Shown here in pieces: positions 1 to 6,574 of a DNA stretch of 11,710 nt. The notes under the pieces were generated by a model. It saw only the letters and a program-made list of their open reading frames with translations. It was not told where the DNA came from and searched no databases. Made by a program: the position numbers and the translations under genes. The stretch is from Chloroflexota bacterium (GTDB lineage: Bacteria > Chloroflexota > Dormibacteria > CF-121), in contig VBFX01000039.1 of NCBI GenBank assembly GCA_005889395.1, positions 1 to 11,710 on the forward strand, given 5' to 3'. Position 1 is the stretch's first letter. Each line of letters opens with the position of its first letter.

Positions 1-1371
1 GTCGACGTTGTGGTCATCGGCATGGGCGTCGGTGGCGAGGAGCTGGCGGGGACGCTAGCCGAGAACGGGCTGAACGTCGTCGGCATCGAGAGCCACCTGG
101 TCGGAGGCGAGTGCCCTTATTACGGTTGTATCCCGACAAAGATGATGATCCGTGCCGACGACATGGTCGCCGAGGGTCGTCGGATTCCCGGATTCGCCGG
201 GGAGTCGACCGTAAACGCCGACTGGAGACCGGTGGCCCGACGCATCCGCGACGTGGCGACCGACGACTGGAACGACCGCGTCGCCGTCGAGCGATTCGAG
301 CGCAAGGGCGGCCACTTCGTCCGCGGCACCGGCAAGCTCGCCGGCCCCGGCAAGGTCTCGGTCAACGGCACCACCTACGAGGCCTCGCGAGGGATCGTCA
401 TCGCGACCGGGACATCACCAGCGGTCCCGCCGATCCCCGGGCTGGACCGCGTGAAGTACTGGACCAACCGCGAGGCGGTCAAGGTCGAGCAGCTCCCGGA
501 ATCCCTGGTGATCCTCGGCGGCGGCGCCATCGGCGTCGAACTCGCGCAAGTCTTCGCCCGCTTCGGGGTCAAGGTCTCGATCGTCGAGGGAATGGACCGG
601 GTCCTCGCCATGGAGGAACCGGAGGCCAGCACCGTGCTGGGGGAGGTGCTGCAACGCGAGGGCATCGAGCTGTGGCTCAAGAGCCGGGCACAGTCAGTCG
701 AGCCCCGCGGCGACGCCATCGCGGTCAACCTCGACGGCGGGCGACAGGTAGCGGGTCAGACATTACTGGTCGCGACGGGGCGGCGCGCCAACCTCAAGGA
801 CATCGGCCTGGAGTCGGTCAGCCTCGAGCCATCGGCACGGCTGCTCGAGCCGGATGATCATCTGCGCGTGGGTGAGCGGCTGTGGGCCATCGGCGACGTG
901 ACCACGAGCGGTGGCTTTACTCACATGGCGATCTACCACGCCGACATCGTGATCCGGGACATCCTCGGGGCGCCGGGGCGGGGAGCCGATTACCGGGCCA
1001 AGCCTCGGGTCACGTTCACCGATCCCGAAGTGGGCGCGGCCGGCCTCACCGAGGAGCAGGCGAGCAAGAAGGGAATCAACGTGCGTACCGGGATCCAGAA
1101 GGCATCGGTCACGTCCCGCGGCTGGATTCACGGACCCGGCAACGACGGACTGATCAAGGTGGTCGAGGACGCCGACCGCCGGGTGCTGGTCGGCGCCACC
1201 ACCATGGGTCCGCGGGGTGGCGACCTCCTGGGCATCTTCGAACTCGCCATCAAGCTGCAGATCCCCAGTGACGAATTGCGCCACTTGATCTATGCCTACC
1301 CCACGTTCTATCGCGGGACGGGCGAGGCCGTGCGCAAGCTCGGCTCCGACCAGCACGTCCCCATGCGCTAA
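1..1371 (+). CDS. Pyridine nucleotide-disulfide oxidoreductase (dihydrolipoamide dehydrogenase/mercuric reductase-like flavoprotein), 5' partial
   Basis: FAD- and NAD(P)H-dependent oxidoreductase of the class I disulfide reductase family. The frame is open to base 1 (V-D-V before the GTG at 10), so the true start probably lies a few codons outside the window. Numbering from that GTG: the FAD Rossmann motif is at 2-9 (VIGMGVGG). The redox pair sits in GGECPYYGCIPTK (Cys35, Cys40), the NAD(P) loop is at 168-178 (ILGGGAIGVEL), and the second FAD motif is at 293-297 (AIGDV). The dimerisation domain runs from about 332 to the end. The usual C-terminal His-Glu dyad (HPT...E) is replaced by YAYPTFYRG, so classical lipoamide chemistry is doubtful. 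A quinone or other electron acceptor is more likely, as in actinobacterial relatives. No lipoamide-complex genes are nearby. The stop overlaps the convergent SRPBCC stop. The family call is firm; the substrate is unknown. Confidence 0.9.
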   Translation, partial: VDVVVIGMGVGGEELAGTLAENGLNVVGIESHLVGGECPYYGCIPTKMMIRADDMVAEGRRIPGFAGESTVNADWRPVARRIRDVATDDWNDRVAVERFERKGGHFVRGTGKLAGPGKVSVNGTTYEASRGIVIATGTSPAVPPIPGLDRVKYWTNREAVKVEQLPESLVILGGGAIGVELAQVFARFGVKVSIVEGMDRVLAMEEPEASTVLGEVLQREGIELWLKSRAQSVEPRGDAIAVNLDGGRQVAGQTLLVATGRRANLKDIGLESVSLEPSARLLEPDDHLRVGERLWAIGDVTTSGGFTHMAIYHADIVIRDILGAPGRGADYRAKPRVTFTDPEVGAAGLTEEQASKKGINVRTGIQKASVTSRGWIHGPGNDGLIKVVEDADRRVLVGATTMGPRGGDLLGIFELAIKLQIPSDELRHLIYAYPTFYRGTGEAVRKLGSDQHVPMR

Positions 1372-1802
1372 GGCTTCTCTCTCCCTCCGCCTCTGGGGGA
1401 GGGCAGGGTGAGGACCTTTGCGAGTTGAATGATGTTGCGCGTCCAGCCCTCGGTGTGCACGCGGCGTTCGGCCTCATCTGGCAGGCCGAGGTGGCGGAGC
1501 CGCAGCAGCGTGGCATCCTTCTCGGGGGTCAGCGTGATCTCGACCGTCGTCGATCCCGGCGGGACCGTCGGATGGCCCTCCCAACCCCAGCTCATCACCA
1601 GGCGGCGAGGCGGGTCGACCACCTGGTACTGCCCGCTCGCGATGTGCGCGCCGTCGACATCGATGCGATAGCGCCCGCCCGGGCGCGCATCCAGCTCGGC
1701 GCCGACGCCCATCCACGTCACGAATCGCCGGCTATCGGTCAGATAGGCGAAGACGATCTCAGGCGGCGCCTCGATCCGCCGGGTGATCTCGATCGCACCC
1801 AT
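1368..1802 (-). CDS. SRPBCC (AHSA1/START-like) domain protein
   Basis: A 144-residue protein of the activator-of-Hsp90 homology/START superfamily, a small helix-grip fold that binds hydrophobic ligands. The family opening IEITRRIEAPPEIVFAYLTD is followed by the strand signature GGRYRIDVDG, by LVMSWGWEG, and by a C-terminal helix around GWTRNIIQLAKVL. No catalytic residue can be named. ATG 1802 is preferred because GAGG stands 5 bases upstream, inside the end of the ArsR gene. ATGs at 1817 and 1835 are possible but would overlap that gene and lack a ribosome site. It lies 7 bases after the ArsR stop, a common ArsR-SRPBCC operon whose ligand is usually unknown. The last dozen residues come from a palindromic repeat, so the native C-terminus has probably been replaced. 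Confidence 0.88.
   Translation of the reverse strand: MGAIEITRRIEAPPEIVFAYLTDSRRFVTWMGVGAELDARPGGRYRIDVDGAHIASGQYQVVDPPRRLVMSWGWEGHPTVPPGSTTVEITLTPEKDATLLRLRHLGLPDEAERRVHTEGWTRNIIQLAKVLTLPSPRGGGREKP
1373..1412. repeat. REP-like palindromic repeat (C-rich/G-rich hairpin)
   Basis: A C-rich arm followed by a G-rich arm, with stem CCCTCC (1383-1388) and GGAGGG (1398-1403), then a GGGTGAGG tail. This is the style of the short palindromic elements scattered between genes in many GC-rich bacteria. It lies at the junction of two convergent genes, where the hairpin could help end transcription, but no T-run follows on either strand. Read on the minus strand it encodes the last residues of the SRPBCC protein (LTLPSPRGGG). 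A related element lies inside the Ku gene. Confidence 0.6.
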
Positions 1803-1809
1803 GAGATCC

Positions 1810-2175
1810 TCAATCATGGCGCGGTCGCTTTGCACGCGCTTCTTCCTCCGCCAGCTCGCGCAGCCGGTCGAGATCGCGCGTCCACATCTGGCGCAGCACG
1901 ACCTCGAGGGGACCGAGCGCGCGCCGATCCGCCTTGTAGTAACGATGGGTTCCCTGGCGCCGTTCCGTGATCAACCCGGAATCTTTGAGCACGCGCAGGT
2001 TCTGGGAGACCGCCGGCCAGCTCACGTCGCGGACCGTCGAGGCGATCTCACCGGCGGAGCGCTCCGCACCCCAGACCAGCCGCAGGATCTGGCGGCGCCG
2101 CGGACTGGCGATCGCCTCCATGGCGGCTTCGAGCAGGATACGACGGTTGCGAGTTCCGACTTGCATTCTTGGCAT
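1810..2175 (-). CDS. ArsR-family winged-helix transcriptional regulator
   Basis: A 121-residue DNA-binding repressor of the ArsR/SmtB fold. Helix-turn-helix: SAGEIASTV, then recognition helix SWPAVSQNLRVLKDSGLI. The beta-wing is RRQGTHRYYKAD. The C-terminal helix is highly charged. It has no cysteine, so it is not a classical CxC metal sensor; it fits the subgroup paired with SRPBCC proteins. The start is uncertain: ATG 2175, ATG 2166, or TTG 2178. The TTG lies exactly 6 bases after a TAGCTT hexamer and could be a leaderless start. There is no Shine-Dalgarno site. An imperfect inverted repeat at 2181-2199 overlaps this promoter region and suggests autoregulation together with control of the divergent SRPBCC gene. 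Confidence 0.88.
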   Translation of the reverse strand: MPRMQVGTRNRRILLEAAMEAIASPRRRQILRLVWGAERSAGEIASTVRDVSWPAVSQNLRVLKDSGLITERRQGTHRYYKADRRALGPLEVVLRQMWTRDLDRLRELAEEEARAKRPRHD

Positions 2176-2180
2176 CAAGT

Positions 2181-2199
2181 ATTTAAGCTATTGCTAAAT
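2181..2199. promoter_or_regulatory. Candidate ArsR operator (imperfect inverted repeat)
   Basis: Inverted repeat ATTTAAGC-TATT-GCTAAAT, with one extra base in the left arm, in the 52-base gap between the divergent ArsR and SRPBCC genes. It is strikingly AT-rich against its surroundings. It covers the likely -10 region of the minus-strand transcript (TAGCTT, 2190-2185). Position and symmetry fit an operator for the adjacent ArsR protein; binding is inferred. Confidence 0.6.
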
Positions 2200-2220
2200 T
2201 AAGTCGTTCCTTTAGGAGGA
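2192..2220 (+). promoter_or_regulatory. Extended -10 candidate and strong ribosome binding site for the SRPBCC gene at 2228
   Basis: TGCTAAATT at 2192-2200 resembles an extended -10 element (TGnTAnnnT-like) and overlaps the right arm of the operator. AGGAGGA at 2214-2220 is a strong Shine-Dalgarno site 7 bases before the ATG at 2228, which fixes that start. The -10 assignment is tentative; the ribosome site is clear. Confidence 0.55.
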
Positions 2221-2227
2221 TGCTAAC

Positions 2228-2668
2228 ATGGCCGCTCCGCTGGTGCACCAGGTGAATGTCAAGGCGACTCCCGACCAGATCTACGAGGCGGTCTCAACCG
2301 TGAAAGGGCTCGCCGCCTTCTGGACCTCGCAGAGCCAGGCCGAGCCCAGGGTTGGCTCGATTGCGACCTTCGGTTTTGGCGGCCCGTCGCAGCGGATGCG
2401 GGTCGACGAGCTGAAGCCCGCAAAGCGGGTCAAATGGACGGCCCTTGCCGACTTTCCCAACTGGGATGGCACGACCGTCACCTGGGACATCTCCCCCGCC
2501 GAAAACGGGGAGACCGGCGTGCTGTTCCGTCACGCGGACTGGCCGGCCTCGGTGTCGCAGGACGACCTCGGATCGATCAACTACACCTGGGGCCTTGTCG
2601 TCGAGCGTCTCAAGCAGTACGCCGAGAGCGGCAAGCCGAACCCCCTCTTCGCCCTGGCGACACGCTAG
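2228..2668 (+). CDS. SRPBCC (AHSA1-like) domain protein
   Basis: A 146-residue START/AHSA1-like ligand-binding protein. It begins with the typical strand VHQVNVKATPDQIYEAVST, followed by GLAAFWTSQSQAEPRVGS, the core strands RMRVDELKPAKRVKWTA and TTVTWDISPAENGETGVLFRH, and the long C-terminal helix YTWGLVVERLKQYAESG that closes the cavity. It is a second, divergent SRPBCC gene beside the same ArsR regulator, so both flanking genes may answer to one operator. The ligand is unknown and no enzymatic residues are recognisable. The start is fixed by AGGAGGA 7 bases upstream. Length is normal for the family and the frame is undamaged. Confidence 0.88.
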   Translation: MAAPLVHQVNVKATPDQIYEAVSTVKGLAAFWTSQSQAEPRVGSIATFGFGGPSQRMRVDELKPAKRVKWTALADFPNWDGTTVTWDISPAENGETGVLFRHADWPASVSQDDLGSINYTWGLVVERLKQYAESGKPNPLFALATR

Positions 2669-2701
2669 GGCGTTTGCACGTGCGGTAATCTTTCCGGCGG
2701 A

Positions 2702-4255
2702 ATGTTGGCGGAGGAGCCAAACCAGGACCTGGGCGAGCTGATCCAGATCGCGCTCGACGTCGCCGGGTCGCTCGATCCGCGGGAGGTCATCGCCCGTATC
2801 CTGGAGCGGGGCACCCACGCGAAGCCACCTACGGCCGCGCCGGGGAGCTGACCTGGGTCGGGCAGCGCTATTCGCTCGACTATTTCGCGGGACAGCCGCT
2901 GGTGCAGAAGGCCATCGACACACTGCAGCCGGCGTTCGGCGGTCGATTGGCAGCCGACAGCGCCGCGCCCGAGTTCCGCCAGGCGCTCACCGACGTGCGG
3001 CATGTCGCGGTCGTGCCCCTGGTCCATGGTGGGCGGGCCGTCGGCATGCTGGTCTTCAGCCGTTATGAGGATCGCCCGTTCACCGTGTCAGACCTCGCAG
3101 CCCTGACCCTGCTGGGGACGATCTCCGGGCTCGCCCTGCGCAATGCCCGGCTCTTCGAAGAAGGGAGGGCGGCACGCCAGCGCGCCGACGAGGCGGTCGC
3201 GCGACTGCGCGAGGCAGCGGAAGCGGCCGAGGATATCGCCAGCCAGGTGCAGCTGGATGCGGTGTTGCGCCGCCTGCTGCAGCGGGCGGGCGCGTCCGTC
3301 GACGCCGACGGCACGTCGCTCGCCCGGCTCGAAGGCGACGAGATGGTGATCGAATCGACTCCGACCGGGGAGCTCGTCGGCACCCGCTGGCCCCTGATGC
3401 CAAAAGTGCTGGCCGGCGTCACCCGTGGGCATCCGGTCGAACTGACCGCCGGCGAATACACGGGCGCACCGGAAGGCCTCGAGTCCATCGTGCAACCCTA
3501 TCGACGCTTCCTGGTCGCCCCGCTCGCGGTGGGCGGCGAGACCATCGGGTTACTGGCAATGGGCCGCAAGACCGATGAGCCGTTTGAGCCGGCCGCGGTG
3601 CAATCGCTGCAGCAGTTCTCCACGCTCGGCGCACTACCTGGGGATGGCGATGGAAGGGACCTTTGGTGACCTGCCCCCGGCGCTGAACGACGTCCTCGCC
3701 ACCGCGCTGCGAAAAACCGAGGAAGCCAAACTGCTGGCGGACGACCTCCTCGCGGTGGCGCGCATGGAGGGAAAGGTGCTGACCCCCAAGTCCGAGCCAA
3801 TCTCGGTCATGGAAGCACTGCGAGATGCCGGGGCGCGGGCACGACCGCGCACCGCACTGGTGAAGGCGACGATTACGATCGAGCCTGGTGACGACAGTAC
3901 CGCGCTGGCCGACCGCGCCATGGTCGGAACGATTCTCGACAACCTCCTCAACAACGCGCTCATCTACACCGACCATGCTCCGACCATCCGCATGCGGGCG
4001 CGGCGAGACGCGGGCCAGGTGGCGATCACCGTGACCGACGACGGCATCGGGGTCACGCCCGCCGATCAGCCCCGGATCTTCGAGCGATTCGCCCGCGGCA
4101 CGGATCGGGTTTCGCGGGAAAAACCGGGCAGCGGTCTCGGCCTGTACCTCAGTCGCGGCCTGGCCGAACAGATGAGCGGCTCACTGAAGTTGGAGGCCAG
4201 CCAGCCCGGCAAGGGCTCGACCTTCGTCTTGCGCTTGCCGCTGCCAGTCTCCTAA
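2702..4255 (+). pseudogene. GAF-domain sensor histidine kinase, broken by two internal deletions
   Basis: Remains of a soluble GAF-GAF-HisKA-HATPase kinase. From ATG 2702 frame 2 encodes the start of GAF 1 (LGELIQIALDVAGSLDPREV), then stops at 2850-2852. Homology continues in frame 1 from about 2821 (EATYGRAGEL), with some 18 residues missing by comparison with GAF 2. Frame 1 carries the rest of GAF 1, a coiled linker (RAARQRADEAVARLREAAEAAED) and GAF 2, and ends at 3669. Frame 2 resumes near 3635 (YLGMAMEGTFGDLPP). The stretch between, which should hold the H-box with the phosphorylated histidine, is gone. The ATPase domain is complete: N-box LDNLLNNALIYT, G1 DDGIGV, F-box IFERFARG, G2 GSGLGL. 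No further stops occur, so the damage is recent or an assembly error. No response regulator is adjacent. A TAATCT hexamer lies 10 bases before the ATG. Confidence 0.82.
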
Positions 4256-4446
4256 GCGATCGCGTCGAGCAGGCGGCGCGAGCTGGCGCTGACGTCGCGG
4301 ACCGCGGATTCGAAGGCCGGCGTGTTGGCGCGTGACGGCACCCGGTAGCCGCTGATTTTGCGCACGAACTGCAGGGCGGCGTCATGGATCTCCTGGTCGG
4401 TCGGCTTTTCGTCACGGCGTCGGAGCGTCTTGATACTTCGGCACAT
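4252..4446 (-). CDS. DUF2277 family protein
   Basis: A 64-residue protein matching DUF2277 over its whole length. It has the hallmark N-terminus MCRSIKTLRR (family form MCRNIKTL), the central helix DQEIHDAALQFVRKISGYR, the segment PSRANTPAFESAV, and the end SSRRLLDAIA. The family is small, cytosolic and of unknown function; I infer none. The conserved Cys2-Arg3 is present. Its stop (TAG, 4254-4252) overlaps the stop of the convergent histidine kinase. It has no ribosome binding site but a CAGACT hexamer ends 6 bases before the ATG, consistent with a leaderless transcript. It diverges from the small membrane protein gene at 4571. Confidence 0.88.
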   Translation of the reverse strand: MCRSIKTLRRRDEKPTDQEIHDAALQFVRKISGYRVPSRANTPAFESAVRDVSASSRRLLDAIA

Positions 4447-4452
4447 GCCGTA

Positions 4453-4458
4453 AGTCTG
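4453..4458 (-). promoter_or_regulatory. Leaderless-type -10 hexamer for DUF2277
   Basis: CAGACT on the minus strand ends exactly 6 bases before ATG 4446. Its A at position 2 and T at position 6 match the TAnnnT pattern seen before other genes here. There is no convincing -35. The 124-base gap 4447-4570 otherwise holds only the plus-strand TAGGCT candidate and the ribosome site of the next gene. Confidence 0.35.
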
Positions 4459-4513
4459 ACAAAAAGAGAGGCCGGTCGGTCGTCGATCGCGTCCCGTTTG
4501 CAGGGATATGGGA

Positions 4514-4519
4514 TAGGCT
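4514..4519 (+). promoter_or_regulatory. Candidate -10 hexamer TAGGCT
   Basis: TAGGCT lies 51 bases before ATG 4571, the same hexamer that stands directly before the GNAT gene. An A/G-rich AAAAGGAG follows at 4523-4530 without a usable start behind it. The nearest ATG (4548) meets a stop after two codons. The real gene start has its own ribosome site, so this transcript would have a leader of about 45 bases. Confidence 0.35.
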
Positions 4520-4570
4520 GTAAAAGGAGTTCACGGGTCGCTGCTGCATGAGATGACAAGGGGACATGCC

Positions 4571-4927
4571 ATGAAGTCACAAGACGGAGAGAACTCGCGC
4601 GCGAAAAACGGTGTGAGCCGGCTGTGGCTCGGGGTTGCCGCCGCCGCCGGAGCGGCTATTGCCTACCTGGGTGACCGGGAACGGGGCAGCGCTCGACGCC
4701 AGGCCGCTATGCGCCAACTTTCGGGAGCGGCTCAGACTGCGGCCGACCGCACGAGCCGCTGGCGCAAACTGCTCAGCGCACGCCTCCCCGGCCACGCCCG
4801 GGGGCAGGCTCCGGCGCAGGTCGCGGTCCCGACCGAGCCTGGCGGCTCCGCAACCGCCCCATCGCCTTCGAAGAGGGTGGAACGGCCGGCGGAAAGCGCA
4901 GCGGATACGAAGCAGCCGGGAGCCTGA
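4571..4927 (+). CDS. Small single-pass membrane protein, hypothetical (YtxH-like appearance)
   Basis: A 118-residue protein I do not recognise by family. Residues 17-33 (RLWLGVAAAAGAAIAYL) form one hydrophobic helix. It is followed at once by GDRERGSARRQAAMRQ, the pattern of a membrane helix plus a basic D-R-G-x-x-R-R stretch seen in YtxH-like envelope proteins. Residues 45-65 can form an amphipathic basic helix, and the remainder is Pro/Ala/Ser-rich and probably disordered. ATG 4571 is chosen because AAGGGGA (4558-4564) stands 6 bases upstream; ATG 4553 in the same frame has no ribosome site. It may act in the cell envelope, but nothing more specific can be said. It lies between divergent DUF2277 and the flavoprotein remnant. 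Confidence 0.65.
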   Translation: MKSQDGENSRAKNGVSRLWLGVAAAAGAAIAYLGDRERGSARRQAAMRQLSGAAQTAADRTSRWRKLLSARLPGHARGQAPAQVAVPTEPGGSATAPSPSKRVERPAESAADTKQPGA

Positions 4928-5000
4928 GCGCACGCCGGTCGCGGTCCGCGGGGGGACTGCGAGCAGGTCTAGCGTCGCTGAGCACTCTCTAGCCGACCCC

Positions 5001-5006
5001 TATCGT
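5001..5006 (+). promoter_or_regulatory. Leaderless-type -10 hexamer for the flavoprotein gene
   Basis: TATCGT ends 7 bases before ATG 5014, with no ribosome site between them. It matches the TAnnnT spacing seen before the GNAT, MarR, Ku and polyketide synthase genes. The 86-base gap 4928-5013 shows nothing else I can name. Confidence 0.4.
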
Positions 5007-5013
5007 TAGGCCG

Positions 5014-6095
5014 ATGGCGCCAGGCATCGACGCCGATCTCGCGGTCGTGGGCGCCGGGCCGGCCGGTGCCGCGGCGGCCCTCTTTGCCGCGCGGCGGGGA
5101 CATCGGGTTGTCGTCCTAGACAAACAGGCCTTTCCTCGTGACAAGCCGTGCGGCGAAGGGTTGATGCCAGGCGGCCGGCCGGCCTTGCGAGAGTTGGGCC
5201 TGGAGGATGCGATCGTCTCGGGGCCGGACTCGGGATCCGCCGGCTGACTTTCGACGCGCGACTGGTCGACGCGCTCGGACGTGATTCGCACATCCAGTTC
5301 CACCCGCAAACCGAAGCTCGCGATATCAGAACGGGCGACGGCGGCAGCGCGAGTGTGATCAGCGCGGCGGGCGAGGTTCGAGCTCGGGTCGTTGTCGTGG
5401 CCGACGGCCTCCGGTCACTGTTCCGACATCGGCTGGGCTGGACGGTCGGGCCCCGGCCGCCGTACCGGTACGGCATCGTCGCCCACTGGACGATGGACGC
5501 GCCCGTCGATCCCTGGGTGCGGATCACTTTCGATCATGGACTCGAGGTCTACGAAGGCCCGGTTGCCGGCAATCAGCGAATGGTCGGTCTTCTCTGCTAC
5601 CAGGATCGGATGCGGGAGTTCGGCGGCCGCCTCGAGGCGCGCTATCGGGAGATCGCTCGAGCGCTACGCCCTGCGTTGCGCGATGCCGACCTGGTTGGTT
5701 CGGTCTCGGCGGTGGGCCCTTTTTGGCACCAGGCATCGACGGTCGCGCAGGACGGCGTCTTCCTGATCGGCGATGCGGCGGGCTTCACCGACCCGATCAC
5801 CGGCGAGGGGGTCGCCGCCGGGTTGCGCCAGGCACGAGCATTCGCGGCCGCGCTGGAGTCAGTCAATCCTGAGCGGACCTACCGGCAGGCGCACCGCCGG
5901 ATCACGAAAGATCCGCGCCGCGTGGCGGCCTTGTTCCTCCGGCTGAGTCGCACTCCCGCATTGGTCGAGCGCGCCATGCGCAGCCACGAGCGGGCGCCCC
6001 AGACGCTGACGACGCTACTCGGGATCGGCTTCGGTTACTGGGGCTTCAACCGCATCACGCCGCGGGAGTGGATCCGGATGTTCAGCGGGCACTGA
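5014..6095 (+). pseudogene. FAD-dependent oxidoreductase (geranylgeranyl reductase/UbiH-like, SrsC-type context), broken by an internal deletion
   Basis: The N-terminal part in frame 1 is intact for about 69 residues. It has the FAD motif VVGAGPAGAAAALFAARRG, the acidic end VVVLDK, and the family signature RDKPCGEGLMPGG. After EDAIVS the frame runs to a stop at 5247. Homology continues in frame 3 from about 5221 (GAGLGIRRLTFDARLVDAL) to the stop at 6095, including the second FAD motif GVFLIGDAAGFTDPITGEG and a C-terminal helical region. By family pattern some 25-40 residues, including part of the substrate domain, are missing; the deletion length is 1 modulo 3. No other lesion is present over about 290 codons. 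Beside a type III polyketide synthase and a methyltransferase, the intact gene would fit a hydroxylase or reductase acting on a phenolic lipid. It overlaps the convergent methyltransferase by 14 bases. Confidence 0.82.
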
Positions 6096-6574
6096 GCCGC
6101 GGAACGAAGCGCGGCTTGTGGGCCATCCGGTGCCGGTACTCGGGAATGGCCATCAGGAGCGCTTCCTCATCCGCGATGCGCCGCCGCAGCAGGACCGCGT
6201 TGGCCAGCCCTAACCCGGCCGCGCTGAGGTAGGCGCCCCCGATCAGGGGCAGGCCGAGGAACTCCAATCCGAGCGCCACGTAGTTCGGGTGGCGGATGAA
6301 GCGGTACGGACCGCGATCAACCACCGGCAAGTCACTGGGAACAACGGCGCGCACCGTCCACGCGCCGCGCAAGCTGGCGATCACGCTCAACCGTAGCGCC
6401 ACCGCCCAATCCGAGGTTGACGAGGGCGATCCCTCGAAAGACTCGCTCGCTCGCCTGGGGCGCCGACGGTTGACGGCTGCGGATCAACCGCTCGTTTCGG
6501 GCGGAGTAGAGCAACTCGAGTCCACGCTGGGCACCAAACGCAAGCAGGACCTGCGCGTAATGAACCGGGCTCAC
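6082..6574 (-). pseudogene. Isoprenylcysteine carboxyl methyltransferase-family protein (BpsB/SrsB-like), broken by an internal deletion
   Basis: A membrane methyltransferase of the ICMT/phospholipid methyltransferase family. It starts with GTG 6574, whose GTGA overlaps the stop of the polyketide synthase (translational coupling). The first 56 residues (SPVHYAQVLLAFGAQRGLE through RVFRGIALVNLGL) carry the first membrane helix and match the family N-terminus, which typically begins with a helix and a KNE/RNE motif (here RNERL). Homology then jumps frame near 6404 to ALRLSVIASLRGAWTVRAV and continues to the stop with GPYRFIRHPNYVALGLEFLG, the S-adenosylmethionine-binding RHPNY signature, and a final EEALLM...PEYRHRM segment. 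About 20-30 residues, probably one membrane helix, are missing. In Bacillus and Streptomyces such enzymes O-methylate alkylpyrones or alkylresorcinols made by the neighbouring type III synthase. Confidence 0.82.

Noticed and set aside
111..857. A 248-residue plus-strand frame overlapping the oxidoreductase gene.
   Set aside because: Arg/Gly/Pro-rich translation typical of an off-frame of a GC-rich gene; the overlapped frame has full family homology.
763..1356. A 197-residue antisense frame in the oxidoreductase gene.
   Set aside because: It lies wholly antisense to conserved domains, with no recognisable motif or ribosome site.
1373..1412. Rho-independent terminator between the oxidoreductase and SRPBCC genes.
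   Set aside because: A hairpin is possible, but no T-run follows on either strand. I list it as a repeat with only a possible terminator role.
2702..4255. Programmed ribosomal frameshifting in the histidine kinase.
   Set aside because: There is no slippery run at either junction, and conserved residues are missing rather than just displaced in frame, so a shift alone could not restore the protein.
4523..4556. A tiny leader peptide after AAAAGGAG upstream of the small membrane protein.
   Set aside because: The nearest ATG (4548) ends after two codons and no other start is at a suitable distance.
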